Shown here: in pieces, positions 35,877 through 47,023 of the stretch
Layout of the letters: every line of letters begins with the position of its first letter
Position numbering within the stretch: position 1 is the stretch's first letter
Source: Styela clava
Lineage: Eukaryota; Chordata; Ascidiacea; Stolidobranchia; Styelidae
Direction of reading: 5' to 3'
Length of the DNA stretch: 64,000 nucleotides
Assembly (NCBI RefSeq): GCF_964204865.1
Contig: NC_135255.1
Span: 11,127,135-11,191,134, forward strand
Program-made: the position numbers and the translations under genes
The notes under the pieces: generated by a model
The model's input: the letters and a program-made list of their open reading frames with translations, nothing else
What the model was told of the DNA's origin: nothing
Database searches by the model: none

Positions 35877-36899
35877 AAGCTATTAAATAAAAGTCTGTTT
35901 GAAATAAAAATTTGAACGTTTATTCAGATATTTATTCCTTTTTTATCATCAAATACGTTAAAATAGTTGAGAAGTGTCGTTTGCAAAATTGCGTTATAAA
36001 TGAAAACATGTTATAACTATTCATGATATCATAAAATTTTTCAAATTAGTATGACATAAATTAAAGGCTATAGAAGCAAAGCGGAAACTTCCACTGGTTG
36101 CAAATTCAATAATGCAGCTGATTTCAATATCAGTGTTATGTCTACAATATATATCAATTGCCCAAATATAGTTATTACTGTAGTTTTTGCAGAAGACAGA
36201 CCTTAGTACGAAAGTTCGCTGACAAAGCTGTAATGATAAAAGTTGCCTTGATTTTGGGACAGTGCAACCAATTTATTTGCAGTATTGACACTATCAAACG
36301 ACATAAGTGGTTTCGCCTATTAAATAAATGACAAGTTGTTAATATGCAGCGTGTCTAAAATAAACATCCACGCAACGCTGGAGGGTCACGTTACATGTTC
36401 GTTGAATTGACGTGAAACAATGACCACGCGTGAAACTTGTGGGCGCGCAGGCTCACCGCGTTTCCCCGATAATAAGACCTAGCCTGAATTTTAAAAATGA
36501 TTCCAATACAAGACCTTCGCTTAAAATAAGACCTAGGCGATAGCGTAAACTTTTTTTGACCTAGCGTGTTGACGCAGGGGCTACGCTCATTTGCTAATTA
36601 AAGCGATATCATGCACACCAGAAAAAAAGGAAAAATGGATCTTAAATTTTGTTTAAGGCTTCCGCAAGAGATGAAAACGATAGCTTGGGTCCTATAAATC
36701 GCAAAGATTTACGCATTTTTCTTAGTTAGCAACAAGAACGACACCATACACACTGAAAATGGAAAACTCTAACTCCGCGTTCAATGTAACTTTTCATCTT
36801 TTGTCGGTTTCAAACGAGTCTTTTCAAAATTGGCGCCACCAATTTATGCCGGATCACGACGAAATGAAATCTAACAACAAGTTTTAATATTGCAACTAA
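35877..36899. other. Intergenic, repeats only
   Basis: AT-rich. A GC-richer patch at about 36395-36545 contains accgcgtttccccgataata, then agacctag, and a nearby second copy of the aataagacctag word. That suggests a transposon end. No gene supported. Confidence 0.45.
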
Positions 36900-38040
36900 A
36901 AAGAAAAAGAAAGGCAATTTGAATAAATTTACACAAAAAAGAATCAAATTCAATGTCCATGTTGCAGCGATTCACACTTTCTGTAATCTCTGCACACAGT
37001 TCAAAGATAAAGGCACTAAACAGCGTAAAGACCTTGTTCGAGAATGCAAGGCATGCTTCAACTGTCTGCGTGCAGGGCACAAGATGGAGGATTACTTAAA
37101 CATGTCAAGATACCAGCTGTAGAAAAAAACATACACTTTTTTATGATGGAACTGATAATTCTAATGTGAAATCCTGCGGCTCCATTGAACCAGGGTTGAG
37201 GAATGTGCATGCAACGATGCTTGTTTTTCATTTGCATAGGCTTTCCTTAATTGCCCCACCTTGATGCACCACCGAGCTTCCTAAGAGATTCTGCATTTGA
37301 GGTGAGACAGAGGAGTGTACGATTCACAATTTTCCACCATCAGTGGTTCCAAGCCCTACACAGGAAAATAGGATTTTTCACAATTACTGGTATTTATAAG
37401 CCTAATGAAATATGCATGGATATTGTTTTAACCTTTAGTGTAATCCTGATTTACGTGACTCTATCCAAATCAGAAAATAAAGAAGCATTATGCACATTTA
37501 CATGGTTTATCTTTCCCTAAAGTGGCACCATTGAAATGCTGATAGGTCCGAATGTATTGGGACAATACCCCATCTCAAACACCTATGCTGGCTAAAAAAG
37601 ACGATCTGATCAGCGACATGCATCAAAGAAATACAGGTTACTCTGGAACTCTTCACGTTCTTGCATCAGTCAAAGATTTTGGATAGCAAGGGGACAATCG
37701 GTTGTTAGGACGGTGATTCAAGAATGTATATCATGTAGATTGTAGAAAAAGGAATAGGAAACTGGAATCAACATGTGATAGACAAAGCATTGTCAAAAAA
37801 AAAAAACCAATGGCACTTCTCATTCCAATGAATCAGCAGTTGAAAAACGATTGGTTCGAGAAGTCAAATAGGATTTTGAAGTTGGCAATTTTTAGTTGAT
37901 GTTTGATGACAGCTCCCTTCGCTGTCATTGGCAAAAGGCTATTGCTGATGAGACATAACCAGACAAGCATGGTATTGTTAGAAGATGGAGGTCCACTCTG
38001 CCAATTCAACTATGTAGGCTAAGGTATTTTCGCAAGTTGT
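36900..38040 (+). pseudogene. Decayed LTR retroelement (BEL/Pao-like Gag-Pol remnant)
   Basis: The open frame at 36919-37122 ends in a retroelement zinc knuckle (CFNCLRAGHK) in which the last Cys is replaced by Tyr. Further on, all frames are broken. In mixed frames, 37655-37750 reads like the H2C2 region ahead of an integrase (HVLASVKDF, then IQECISC). Stops and frameshifts throughout make it non-functional. The BEL/Pao assignment rests on the spacing and wording of the knuckle and of IQECISC; another LTR group is possible. No LTRs found. Confidence 0.55.
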
Positions 38041-38582
38041 GCTTGTGTTAGAGGTCATATAATGAAACGCACATAACATACATGTTATTTTACATAACAT
38101 GCACCTGATCAAACACACATCTTTATATATAATTCAACATGGTACAACAGAAAATACTCATGAATTCTCGTTTACCATGTTTATGTGTCTCTTATGGTGC
38201 TAATTTTTATGGATTATTTATCTCCGATTATTTTTATCGCTCAATATTCTGATATAGTAATAGCCCCAGTTATTACCTACATCCATGAAAGTGGTTACAA
38301 AATAACAAATGCAAATATTATGGTGATGCGAATGTGGAATAGTTACTATGGATTCAAGAAGAGCTGTGTGCCAAGAAGCTTGAACTTTATTATTCTGGCT
38401 TGCTTCCTCGTTATTGATCGATCCGCGCGCGACAAGCTTACAAGCAGTGTCACGATGTCTGTCGAGAAGATTGATGGCGTACTTCGGGCCTTCGGACAAG
38501 AGTTGAGAATAATAATGTTTTGCATGTTTTTCTTTGGCCGGTTCCGATTTGGATATCAAGCGTATATATACTTGTTTTAAGA

Positions 38583-39995
38583 CAGCGGGTCCCAAACGGT
38601 GCGCTGCGACGGTTTGCTAAGTGCACCCCCAAAATTATCAGAATTGTGTTGAACATATATATCAGGGGTGGACAACCTGCTTTCAACCGCGATCGATTAA
38701 AATCTTCAAAAAAGATCGACTGATCTGTAATAAGGTCCTACACAAAAACGAATGGGCACTGAATGTGCAGATAACTGCACACACACATACTAAAAATTCC
38801 CCCGCTGCCAATAAGAAGGCTTTGTGGGCACCTTGTTATTGAAATCGACACAAAATTCGTATTTTTTATGTTCCATTTGAGTTGTTGATTTAATTGCACC
38901 CAGAGTGAATGTTTCATTATTTATTTAAGATTTATTTAAATCGTACAATTCAGATAAAGGACGTGCCTGATTTTTAGTCGTAAGTGTTGAAAATTCTTCA
39001 AGAAACCTTGCTAAGTCATATTCAAACAGCGAAAAATAAATATTCTCAAACCATGAATGTTACATGACTTACATGTCAAACTTCAGTATCTAATTTACAA
39101 TTTCCTCCAAACGCGATTCTTCGCTTGCTTAGTATTAGAACAGATTGGATATTTTGATGCTACTGCTACCATTGCGAATAAAATTTATCACACTATTCTT
39201 GGAGTGAGACAATAACTTTCGCATAGTGCGGAAGTCATTGTAGGATCGTGTGTCAGTCTAGACACGCTATATTCGGCACTGCATTTTTAAACCTTGGCAG
39301 CAGAAAAACTTGCATTTGTTACGTAATATATGCTTTATCGGCGTTGAACAGACTCAAATACTGTATGTGCATATTGTATTATGCACATGTAAAGTACTTT
39401 ATTCTTCCTGTTGTAAAACAAACAACTGGTTCGAGGCAATTTTGGGAGGTATTTCAATAAAATTCCCTCAACATCAGACGCGATCGACTGCTCGAGACGT
39501 GGCTATCGACCGGTCGATCACGTTCGACGTGTTGGCCACCCCTGTCCCCTGATATATATGATTGAATATTTTACATATTGTATTTATTGTAAATGTTTCA
39601 TGGTTTTTATTTCAAACGCTGTGTATATGAATTAATTGATTCATTCCAACTTTCTATGTGGTTTACTTTTTTGTTACGTAGTATCTTCCTCAATTGATAA
39701 CGTAACTCTGATATTTGCTGCAGCCTCGCGAGCTGCAGTTTATTTATCTTCTGAACCGAGTTTAGCAAAATCGATTTAATTTTTTTAGTATTTTGAGGGA
39801 AAATCAGGCAGAGAATTGAAATATTTCCTTTATTCTTTAGGCCTGCATGATTACAGACTGTAAAAGGCATAGAGTACATATTAACAATCTCAAAATTGAG
39901 TTTTATTTAAATGTAGACATTTTTTTGTGCAAGTAGGCCGTGAGTTTTTCCCTGTTAATTTGGCGCAGCACGACCAAAAAGTTTGAGAACCGCTG
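38583..39995. mobile_element. Outer hAT-like element interrupted by a younger one
   Basis: The left end cagcgggtcccaaac with gcgctgcgac, and the mirrored right end cagcggttctcaaac, are near-complementary. Flanking 8-mers ttttaaga and tatcaagg agree at only 5 of 8, so the pairing is tentative. A second hAT element (38663-39551) sits inside. Confidence 0.5.
38663..39551. mobile_element. Inner hAT-type element, 889 bp
   Basis: The left end is caggggtggacaacctg. The right end, mirrored, is caggggacaggggtggccaa, with the terminal caggggt word doubled. Flanked by atatatat at 38655-38662 and 39552-39559; this 8 bp match is perfect but simple in sequence. Sub-terminal cgatcgatt/gatcgactg words mirror each other. 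No transposase frame. Confidence 0.78.
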
Positions 39996-42900
39996 TATCA
40001 AGGGTTAAGTGTGAAACATCTACCTTATGGCATGAGTCCACACAACGTTTCGAGTTCGCTATCTCTTAATATTCTATTTCTCCGTAAAACGTACGATTAA
40101 ATTCAGCAACGATAGAATCGTGAAGCATAAAGGTATACAATTGTAACTAGGATTGAAATTGTCAGGATAATAACAACCTACCTCACTGGAATAATTAATA
40201 TGGTCAATAAAATCTAAAATACTTTCGCTGCCCACTTGGGGTCGCACAGGACACTTGAAAGTTGTGTTTGGGGTCGTCATGAAAGAAGCTTGGGAACCCC
40301 TGGACTAGACTCTGCTTCCCTGTGTCCGTCCCCTGGCCATAGCGATTTAGAGGATTCACCACTTTTCCGAGTCGTGTCTTGACTTTGTTGGTCACTGGTT
40401 CCTAGTTGGGTGCTTATTCCTGCCATGAGATCTGACTGAGGTAGAAATTCTATCGTCAGGTTCGGTTTGTAATAATTCCTCTTTTGCGGGAAGCATCGTT
40501 TCCGTTCGGTTGGTTTTATTTGATTCATAGATATTTACTCGAGTTTATTCTAGTTAAGATTGTAAAGCAAGTTTTTTCCCTTAAAATAATTTCGTAATGA
40601 CCTCTTTAGTTAGGTTGTAATGGTTTCTTGATAAAATCTATTCTTTGGAAAACGTGACTGCAAGAATGTAACCTTTCGGGAATACACCTACGTGATCTAA
40701 CATTCTTGTTCTAGTCGGAAGCTGTCAAACTTGCCTGTGGAAACATATCACGACTTCCTTGTGGAATGGTTAAAATGACAAATATTATAACCGACTTTGA
40801 CCTATTCAGTTATGTGTCTTAAACATTTCGTAGACCAGGGTCAAATTTGCGTAAGAGAGAAATGTTCAAAAGTACTTAAATGTCAGGAATTTTTGAATAC
40901 AGTGATGCCTGCTTCAAGTTCTCGAAATTTCAGATATTGCGCATCTATGAGATCGATTTTTTAAAGACATTAAATGTAGGCTTTTTTGTGAAACACGGAT
41001 TGCGTCGCATTCAGGTAATTGTTATGTCACACAGGTGATGTCGTTTTACAATATAATACATGTTTACATGTTGCTTTCCATTGTCAGCCGTTTGAACTAG
41101 CGCGGATTTCCGATCAGCTGATGACGCGCAGGATTTCTAATCAGCTGATCGAGTGTCTAAAGCGGGTATCTGCTTACCTGACTTTCCGTTGAAACTTCCT
41201 ATTTTATCTGATTTTTAGTCACTTTGATTTTAACGGCACGTGTGAAATAGCAGTTAGAGTCAATTGGCTTTTTTTTCTTCCGTTTTATCTTTAATAATTG
41301 ATGAAAACGTCAACGAGCATGGCCTCATCGTATAAAAATAATCTGGCGAGGTTTTCTTAATCCATCGATATTGTCGCGGACCATAGCGACCGCGTGTATA
41401 TTGTGTGTATATATACTTTTTATGTTTATAGACTGCAGTATGTTCCCCCCAGCTTTTCATTTTAGGGGGTGTGTTTCGAAATTTAGGGGGTGGTAAATAA
41501 TTTGCTATTAGCTATAAAACTATTTGTATCGTTAAAAAATTGGTATGTTTTTAAGAAACGATATACATGAAGGTTCCCCCAAGCTGATTGACCGCGATCC
41601 AAAATACACAGCAGAATAAAATTGGAGGGTCAAAAATAGGAGCGACATAAAGTGCGCGAATACACGGCTAGGGTTCAGGGCGTGCTGAAGCGCCCTGAGA
41701 AAATTTTGAAAAATAGGCACCAAAATAGGCTCTAAGCTTGATTTTAGATACATCTAGCATTGCATGTTGTTATGTTTGTTATATTAATAATTATAATAGT
41801 TAGCTGATGGAATTCCCGAAAAATAAATAACAAGCACGGCTTTCAACAAATAATTCGCAACTGATAGTGACTAATGAAGTTACTTGCTCATCTGGCATTG
41901 TATAAACAAAAAACATCCCAATGTATGTATATATATATATAAAAACGAAATGCCATAATTTTGTTTCATTAAAACGTGGCTCCAATTCATTACATTGTAT
42001 TCCAAATAACGCAGTCAAGTAATTGTCTGTCAGTCTCGACCAAAGTTTTGGTTTGTTAAGGTTCATAATTGAGTTGTTAGAAAGACTGATGCTGGAAAAT
42101 TACCTTTTATATCAGGAGAAATGACTTCCAAAACTTGCAGCACATATTCGCGCGAAAATCCCCCCTCAACAAAAGGGAGATTCTTTTTATCAATGTTGCG
42201 GGCTACACTATAACTGACCAATAACGTAGATCCGCTTTCATTTCACATTTTTTTGAGCATGTTTGATCGACTTTTTTATGAATTAAGCAATGAATTAAAT
42301 TTTGAAATACGCGCGTCAATCGATCATAATGGCGCATAATGTCGTATTTCTTCAGAACTGAAATTTTTTGTTGGCAATGAAGACAATCGCTGAAGTTTGA
42401 TTCTTTTCAATAAAGAAATAAAAACGTTGCCATTCATCTAACAAACGTCTGTTTTCAGTGCCTAGTTTTCGTTTTGTGGCATCTTTGAGCCGTCCTAATA
42501 TACGGCTGATATTCAAAACACTGCAGTGTGTAATCCTAATACGGGTACGTATACATAAGATACCGGTATAATTCAATTGTTAGGAAATAAACGTGCTTAA
42601 ACTGTGATAATGATGTAACCATCGACGATATCTAAAACTCAAAAGGTAAGCACATAAGTGCAGTTGAACTGTTTCTCAAGTTCGGTGAACCATTTTAAAT
42701 CGTTACGCGGACAGTAATTGGCCCGCAGACTGCGATTTGGAAACCCCTAATATACACTGATAAATATGCCATAGTTAATAGTTATGCCATATATATTTAA
42801 AAATAATTATATTTGAATTAGCAATTACTGTGTGGAATCACACCCCAAAATTAGGGGGGGGGGGGGGGGGGGGTGTTTGAAATTTTAGAGGGGGTGTTCA

Positions 42901-44132
42901 CCCCCTATAGGGGGGGTGTAGGGAAATCACTGATAGACTGTTGGGTTGACCCTTATTCAATTCTCACTGCACGTGAGAGAAAAACTGTGTCTTTCGATCT
43001 CTTTCTCCGGCCGACAGGGTGGAGGCAGCATGGAGGAATTATGTGCCGGAAACGTCAACTTCGGGAATGGCGTTTTAAGCGGACCATGACTACAATCTCG
43101 GAAAGGAGCAACCCAAACCCAAAAGGGCGAGGAGTGAGGTTGATGTGTCTTCATTCGGCGGTGGTGAATGTGTACCGGTCTACCCTGACCAGTAGTAGAT
43201 CATGGACCATTATCATGTCAAAAACAATTTTCTTTATAGTTAAGACTTTCGGGTTGAATACCTTGGGTAATGTGTTTTTATTTGTTTTGCACTGAACTGA
43301 TCGACTGCGGTGATGAGAAGTCGGGTGGTAATGGCTGACAAAAATATTTCATAGGCTGTTTTGGGCATGGACTGTTTTGTTGAACACGACCGTACACCCA
43401 TATGTGTAGTGAGCTCGATATGGCGGACGAAAATGTCTAGTGGTAGAAAGACTGTGTGTTCCAAGTTGCAGCAGAGTTTGGGACATGAAATTGTCTCCCC
43501 TTGGCGTAGAACAAGGGCGCCCAACGCGTGGTGTGTATTGTATCTGAGTGTATTGACTTCAGTAGTGGAGCCCTGAAGTGTTAGAATCCCAATGTGTGTG
43601 GTCAATATGAGCTAGTAACCGTTGCACATCGGAGCGGGAGCCATGCGGGGAGGAGTAAATCCGAGAGGGAACATTTCGACAGGGCGTCATAAATAACCAT
43701 CAAGGGTACACGCCCAAAACCTATTTTCATTGGAGCAAAAGAGAAATGCTCAAATATATAGACACGGAGGCCAAAACGAACTAGTATCAAATCTTTTACA
43801 GTACCGCCGAAGTCTTATCGAAAAAATCACTACTTCGCTGATCACCAGATTGCTGAAATGCGATCGTGGAGCCGCCTCATGGTTTGCAATTTTTAATTTT
43901 AATGCTGTCATCACATAGAACTTCAAAGGAATAATCGAATCCCTTGGAGATTCGATTCCACATAAATTTTTAAATTGAAAGTTATAGCCTTTTAGCGACA
44001 ACAGTAATTTTCAACCACGTAATATTTCAAACATCAAATTGGTCCAGAAGGTGAAGAGAAAAGGGAAGTTTTTCACAACTCCAAAAAAAAAAAAAAGAAT
44101 ACAAACAACAACATAATCACAAGACGATACAT
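39996..44132. other. Repeat-rich stretch with no supported gene
   Basis: A hAT-like right terminus lies at about 40289-40303 (mirrored caggggttcccaagc). A pair of related G-rich segments lies at 41446-41495 and 42845-42905. A GC-richer block of unknown origin lies at 42930-43690. A copy of the dispersed tgctcaaatatat repeat lies at 43735-44120. Open frames here (for example 42873-43295, which starts in the G tract) show no known domain. Confidence 0.5.
42855..42875 (+). repeat. Poly-G tract
   Basis: About 20 consecutive G residues inside a ttagggggtg-type G-rich segment. Length in such runs is often assembly-dependent. Confidence 0.9.
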
Positions 44133-44300
44133 AGGTCTATGATGGCCCATCGTTGTCACGCGTAAGAATTAAAAAAAAAAAATTAAAAAGCGAAAATAAA
44201 AAAATTGTTGTGAAAAAACATAAAAATAATTGAAAATTAAAATCAAAAGAAAAAAAAATTAAAAAAAAATAAATAAAAAATTGGATAAAAATAAAATAAA

Positions 44301-45437
44301 AAGGTTGACAACGATGGTCCGCCTCGTGGCCCATCGTTGTCACGCGTTTTTATTTTTAGAAAATTTGATGCTGCTTGGGACCAACGTTGTCAGGCTTAAT
44401 CCTACATGCACAAATGTGTTTCCTGGGTTTCTAACTCACTACTGATTTTCATGAGCAATATCCAATAAATTCAAAACGAAAATGTTCTATAAATTCTCCA
44501 TGCTACAAGTTCCACCACAAGCAATATATTTATAATAATGATAGGAGAATATAGAATTGAATACGAAAATTTGTTTTTACGTGTAAAAAGTAATTGAATT
44601 GGAAAATGCTGCTTAACTGCTCAGTTGTCTGGACACTCGTGCGATGCCGGTACGGTACCGTCTGACCGTACCCATGCAATCACTCATGAAAGAATGGGAG
44701 ATACGGATAGTCTCGTAGAATATAGACTACTGAAACACTCTCTGCGCCTGCCCCATACCGTACAGCCGTAACGTACCGATCCAGACAAATGATGAATCGC
44801 CCGTGCTCAACCATTTATTTCAATCTAAACCTCGACTCACTATATTCTACTAGGATCGAGGTATGGATTGAAATAAATGGTTGAGCACGGGCGATTTATC
44901 ATTTGTCTGGATCGGTACGTTACGGCTGTACGGTATGAGGCAGGCGCAGAGAGTGTTTCAGTAGTCTATATTCTACGAGACTATCCGTATCTCCCATTCC
45001 TTCATGAGTGATTGCATGGCTACCGGGACGGTCAGACGCAAAGCGACTATAACCGACTATCGGTATTTGGTAAGACGGTACGGTACCGGCATCGCGAGTG
45101 TCCAGACAACTGAGTAGTTAAGCAGCATTCTCCAATTAAATTACCTTCTACACGTAAAAACAAATTTTCCGAATTTTCGTATTCAATTCTATATTCTCTT
45201 ATCATTATTATAAATATATTACTTCTTGTTGAACTTGTAGCATTGAGAATTTATAGAACATTTTCATATTGAATATTGCTCAAGAAAATCAGTAGTGAGT
45301 TGGAAACCCGGGGAACACATTTGTGCGCGTAGGATTATGCCTGACAACGTTGGTCCCAAGCAGAAGCAAATTTTCTAAAAATAAAAACGCGTGACAACGA
45401 TGGGCCACGAGGCGGACCATCGTTGTCAACCTTTTTA
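44301..45437. mobile_element. Foldback element, two ~550 bp arms
   Basis: Left arm 44301-44835 and right arm 44856-45437 are inverted copies, with a 20 bp centre. Shared words include gacaacgatggtccgcctcg at the tips, gcccgtgctcaaccatttat near the centre and ctgaaacactctctgcgcct in the middle. The right arm is slightly longer because of an extra block near 45040-45080. The tip sequence also occurs at both ends of the surrounding 44133-47023 element. Confidence 0.88.
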
Positions 45438-45954
45438 TTGGACACGTAGTGGACATAACGATCGTTTCAATATTATGTTGTTGTTGTTCTTGTTCTTGTT
45501 CTTTGACACGTTTTTAAAAAGTCGCTTTTCTCTTTGATTACTGGACTAATTGCTTTGAAATTTTCAGTGGTTGAAGATGAAATTTTTCTCCAGAAGGCTA
45601 TTACTTTTATTTATTTCAAATATTTCTGTTAGCTCTGTAAGATTTGTTTTTGTTTGCTATGACGTCACTAAACGTTCATTGGATATCGGACGCCATTTTG
45701 TGTCCAACGGACCATCTTGCAATTTCAATTCACGCTGTCACAAGACAGGAGTTCTGGTACCGTAACACAGCGCGGTGACACTGAACTAACTCGTAGCTGT
45801 CAAAAGCTTGAAAATCCATACAAATATGAGAAATAAAAAGATGAAACTTGGCAGGTGGGTAGAGTTGTGTTTCTTTTAACCATATTTGAAAGTTTCGCGT
45901 TTCTACATTTGAAGGAGGGGGAATAGGGGGTGTGCATTTCCGATACGTCGATAA

Positions 45955-46765
45955 TATCTTTGTCAACCAATTTGCGGCCACCGTGTTTTCGTCTGTTTGA
46001 TTGCTGTGATGTGGTGCTTTGTTTATAATTTAACGAGTTTTGTTCGAAATAACCGTGTTCTTGAAATATATGACGGTCAGAAATGCAATTAGAAGCCCAA
46101 TGTTTTCACGCTGTCACAAGACCAACAATTGTCAACCAATTTGCGACCAATTTGTGTTTTGTCTGTTTGATTGCTGTATGGCTGCGTATGCGATAGTCTC
46201 GACGCAGCATAAACGATGATCAAGGCTTGAAATCCGTGGTCGCACACTGGTCGTTAGGTCGCAAATACGTCTTTCGAGTGCCGTACTTTGGGGATTTGTA
46301 TAGTTTCAACCCTTTGTCGTAGAAAGTTAATACGAGGTTTAGCGTGTAGAATAAATGCCGCCAATGCACCCACGGTGAAAAAATTAACGGGTTAGATATA
46401 TTGGTTTTTGTTTTATAGCGGTTTGAATGCAATTGTCCGCAGACTGGCTACACCACCCTAGGCCTGGTGAGTTGTCCGTGTAGTCGAATTGTCCATCAGC
46501 CCTAAACGGCTATGACAGTCACTGTACCAAAAATTGTACCCCGATTCGGCTGGTGTTAAGTTGACGCATGTTATTTAGTAACGTTTTTATGTGAAATGTT
46601 TGACTGTGGTTCGGTACCTGATCCGATAATACGGTACATAATTGACTCATATCACGAGATATTTCAACTGATGTTTCAATTGTCACAGGACCTAAAATAT
46701 CTATGACAGTCCCTGTACCGTCACGGTACCCCGATACAGGTACTGGTAAGTCACCGCCGGTATGT
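45955..46765 (+). repeat. Diverged direct duplications
   Basis: gtcaaccaatttgcgg/accac...gtctgtttgattgctg occurs at 45961-46005 and 46128-46173. A second pair, ctatgacagtcactgtacc... with ccccgat...ggt, occurs at about 46507-46565 and 46698-46765. Function unknown. Confidence 0.6.
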
Positions 46766-47023
46766 TAGTCGCTGGTCACCGCATATGATTTTTGGGGAAT
46801 TGTTCTGCGTGTCCATATATTTGAGCATTGCTCTCTTGTTTTCTTTTTATTAAATTTTTTTTTTTTTTTTAATTTTTTTTTTCCATTTTTTTCCGTTTTT
46901 TTTTTAATTTTAATTTTTTTATTTTTTTTTCAATTATTTTTATGTTTTTTCACAACTATTTTTTTATTTTCGGTTTTTTACTTTCAATTTTACGCGTGAC
47001 CACGATGGGCCACCATATAGGTC

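Larger units (their letters stand above)
44133..47023. mobile_element. 2.9 kb palindromic element with long A/T-rich arms
   Basis: The left arm 44133-44300 begins tatgatggcccatcgttgtc acgcgtaa and continues as an almost pure A-rich stretch. The right arm, about 46843-47023, is its inverted copy with shared words such as gttgtgaaaaaacataaaaa in the same order. Between the arms lie the inner foldback (44301-45437) and unique sequence with internal duplications. No coding region is evident. Confidence 0.75.

Noticed and set aside
38185-38595. Overlapping open frames of 131 and 125 residues on opposite strands
   Set aside because: Neither has a recognisable domain or clear splice partners; the region lies between a retroelement remnant and a hAT element.
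42873-43295. 140-residue open frame
   Set aside because: It begins in the poly-G repeat and has no known motif; probably chance in a GC-richer block.
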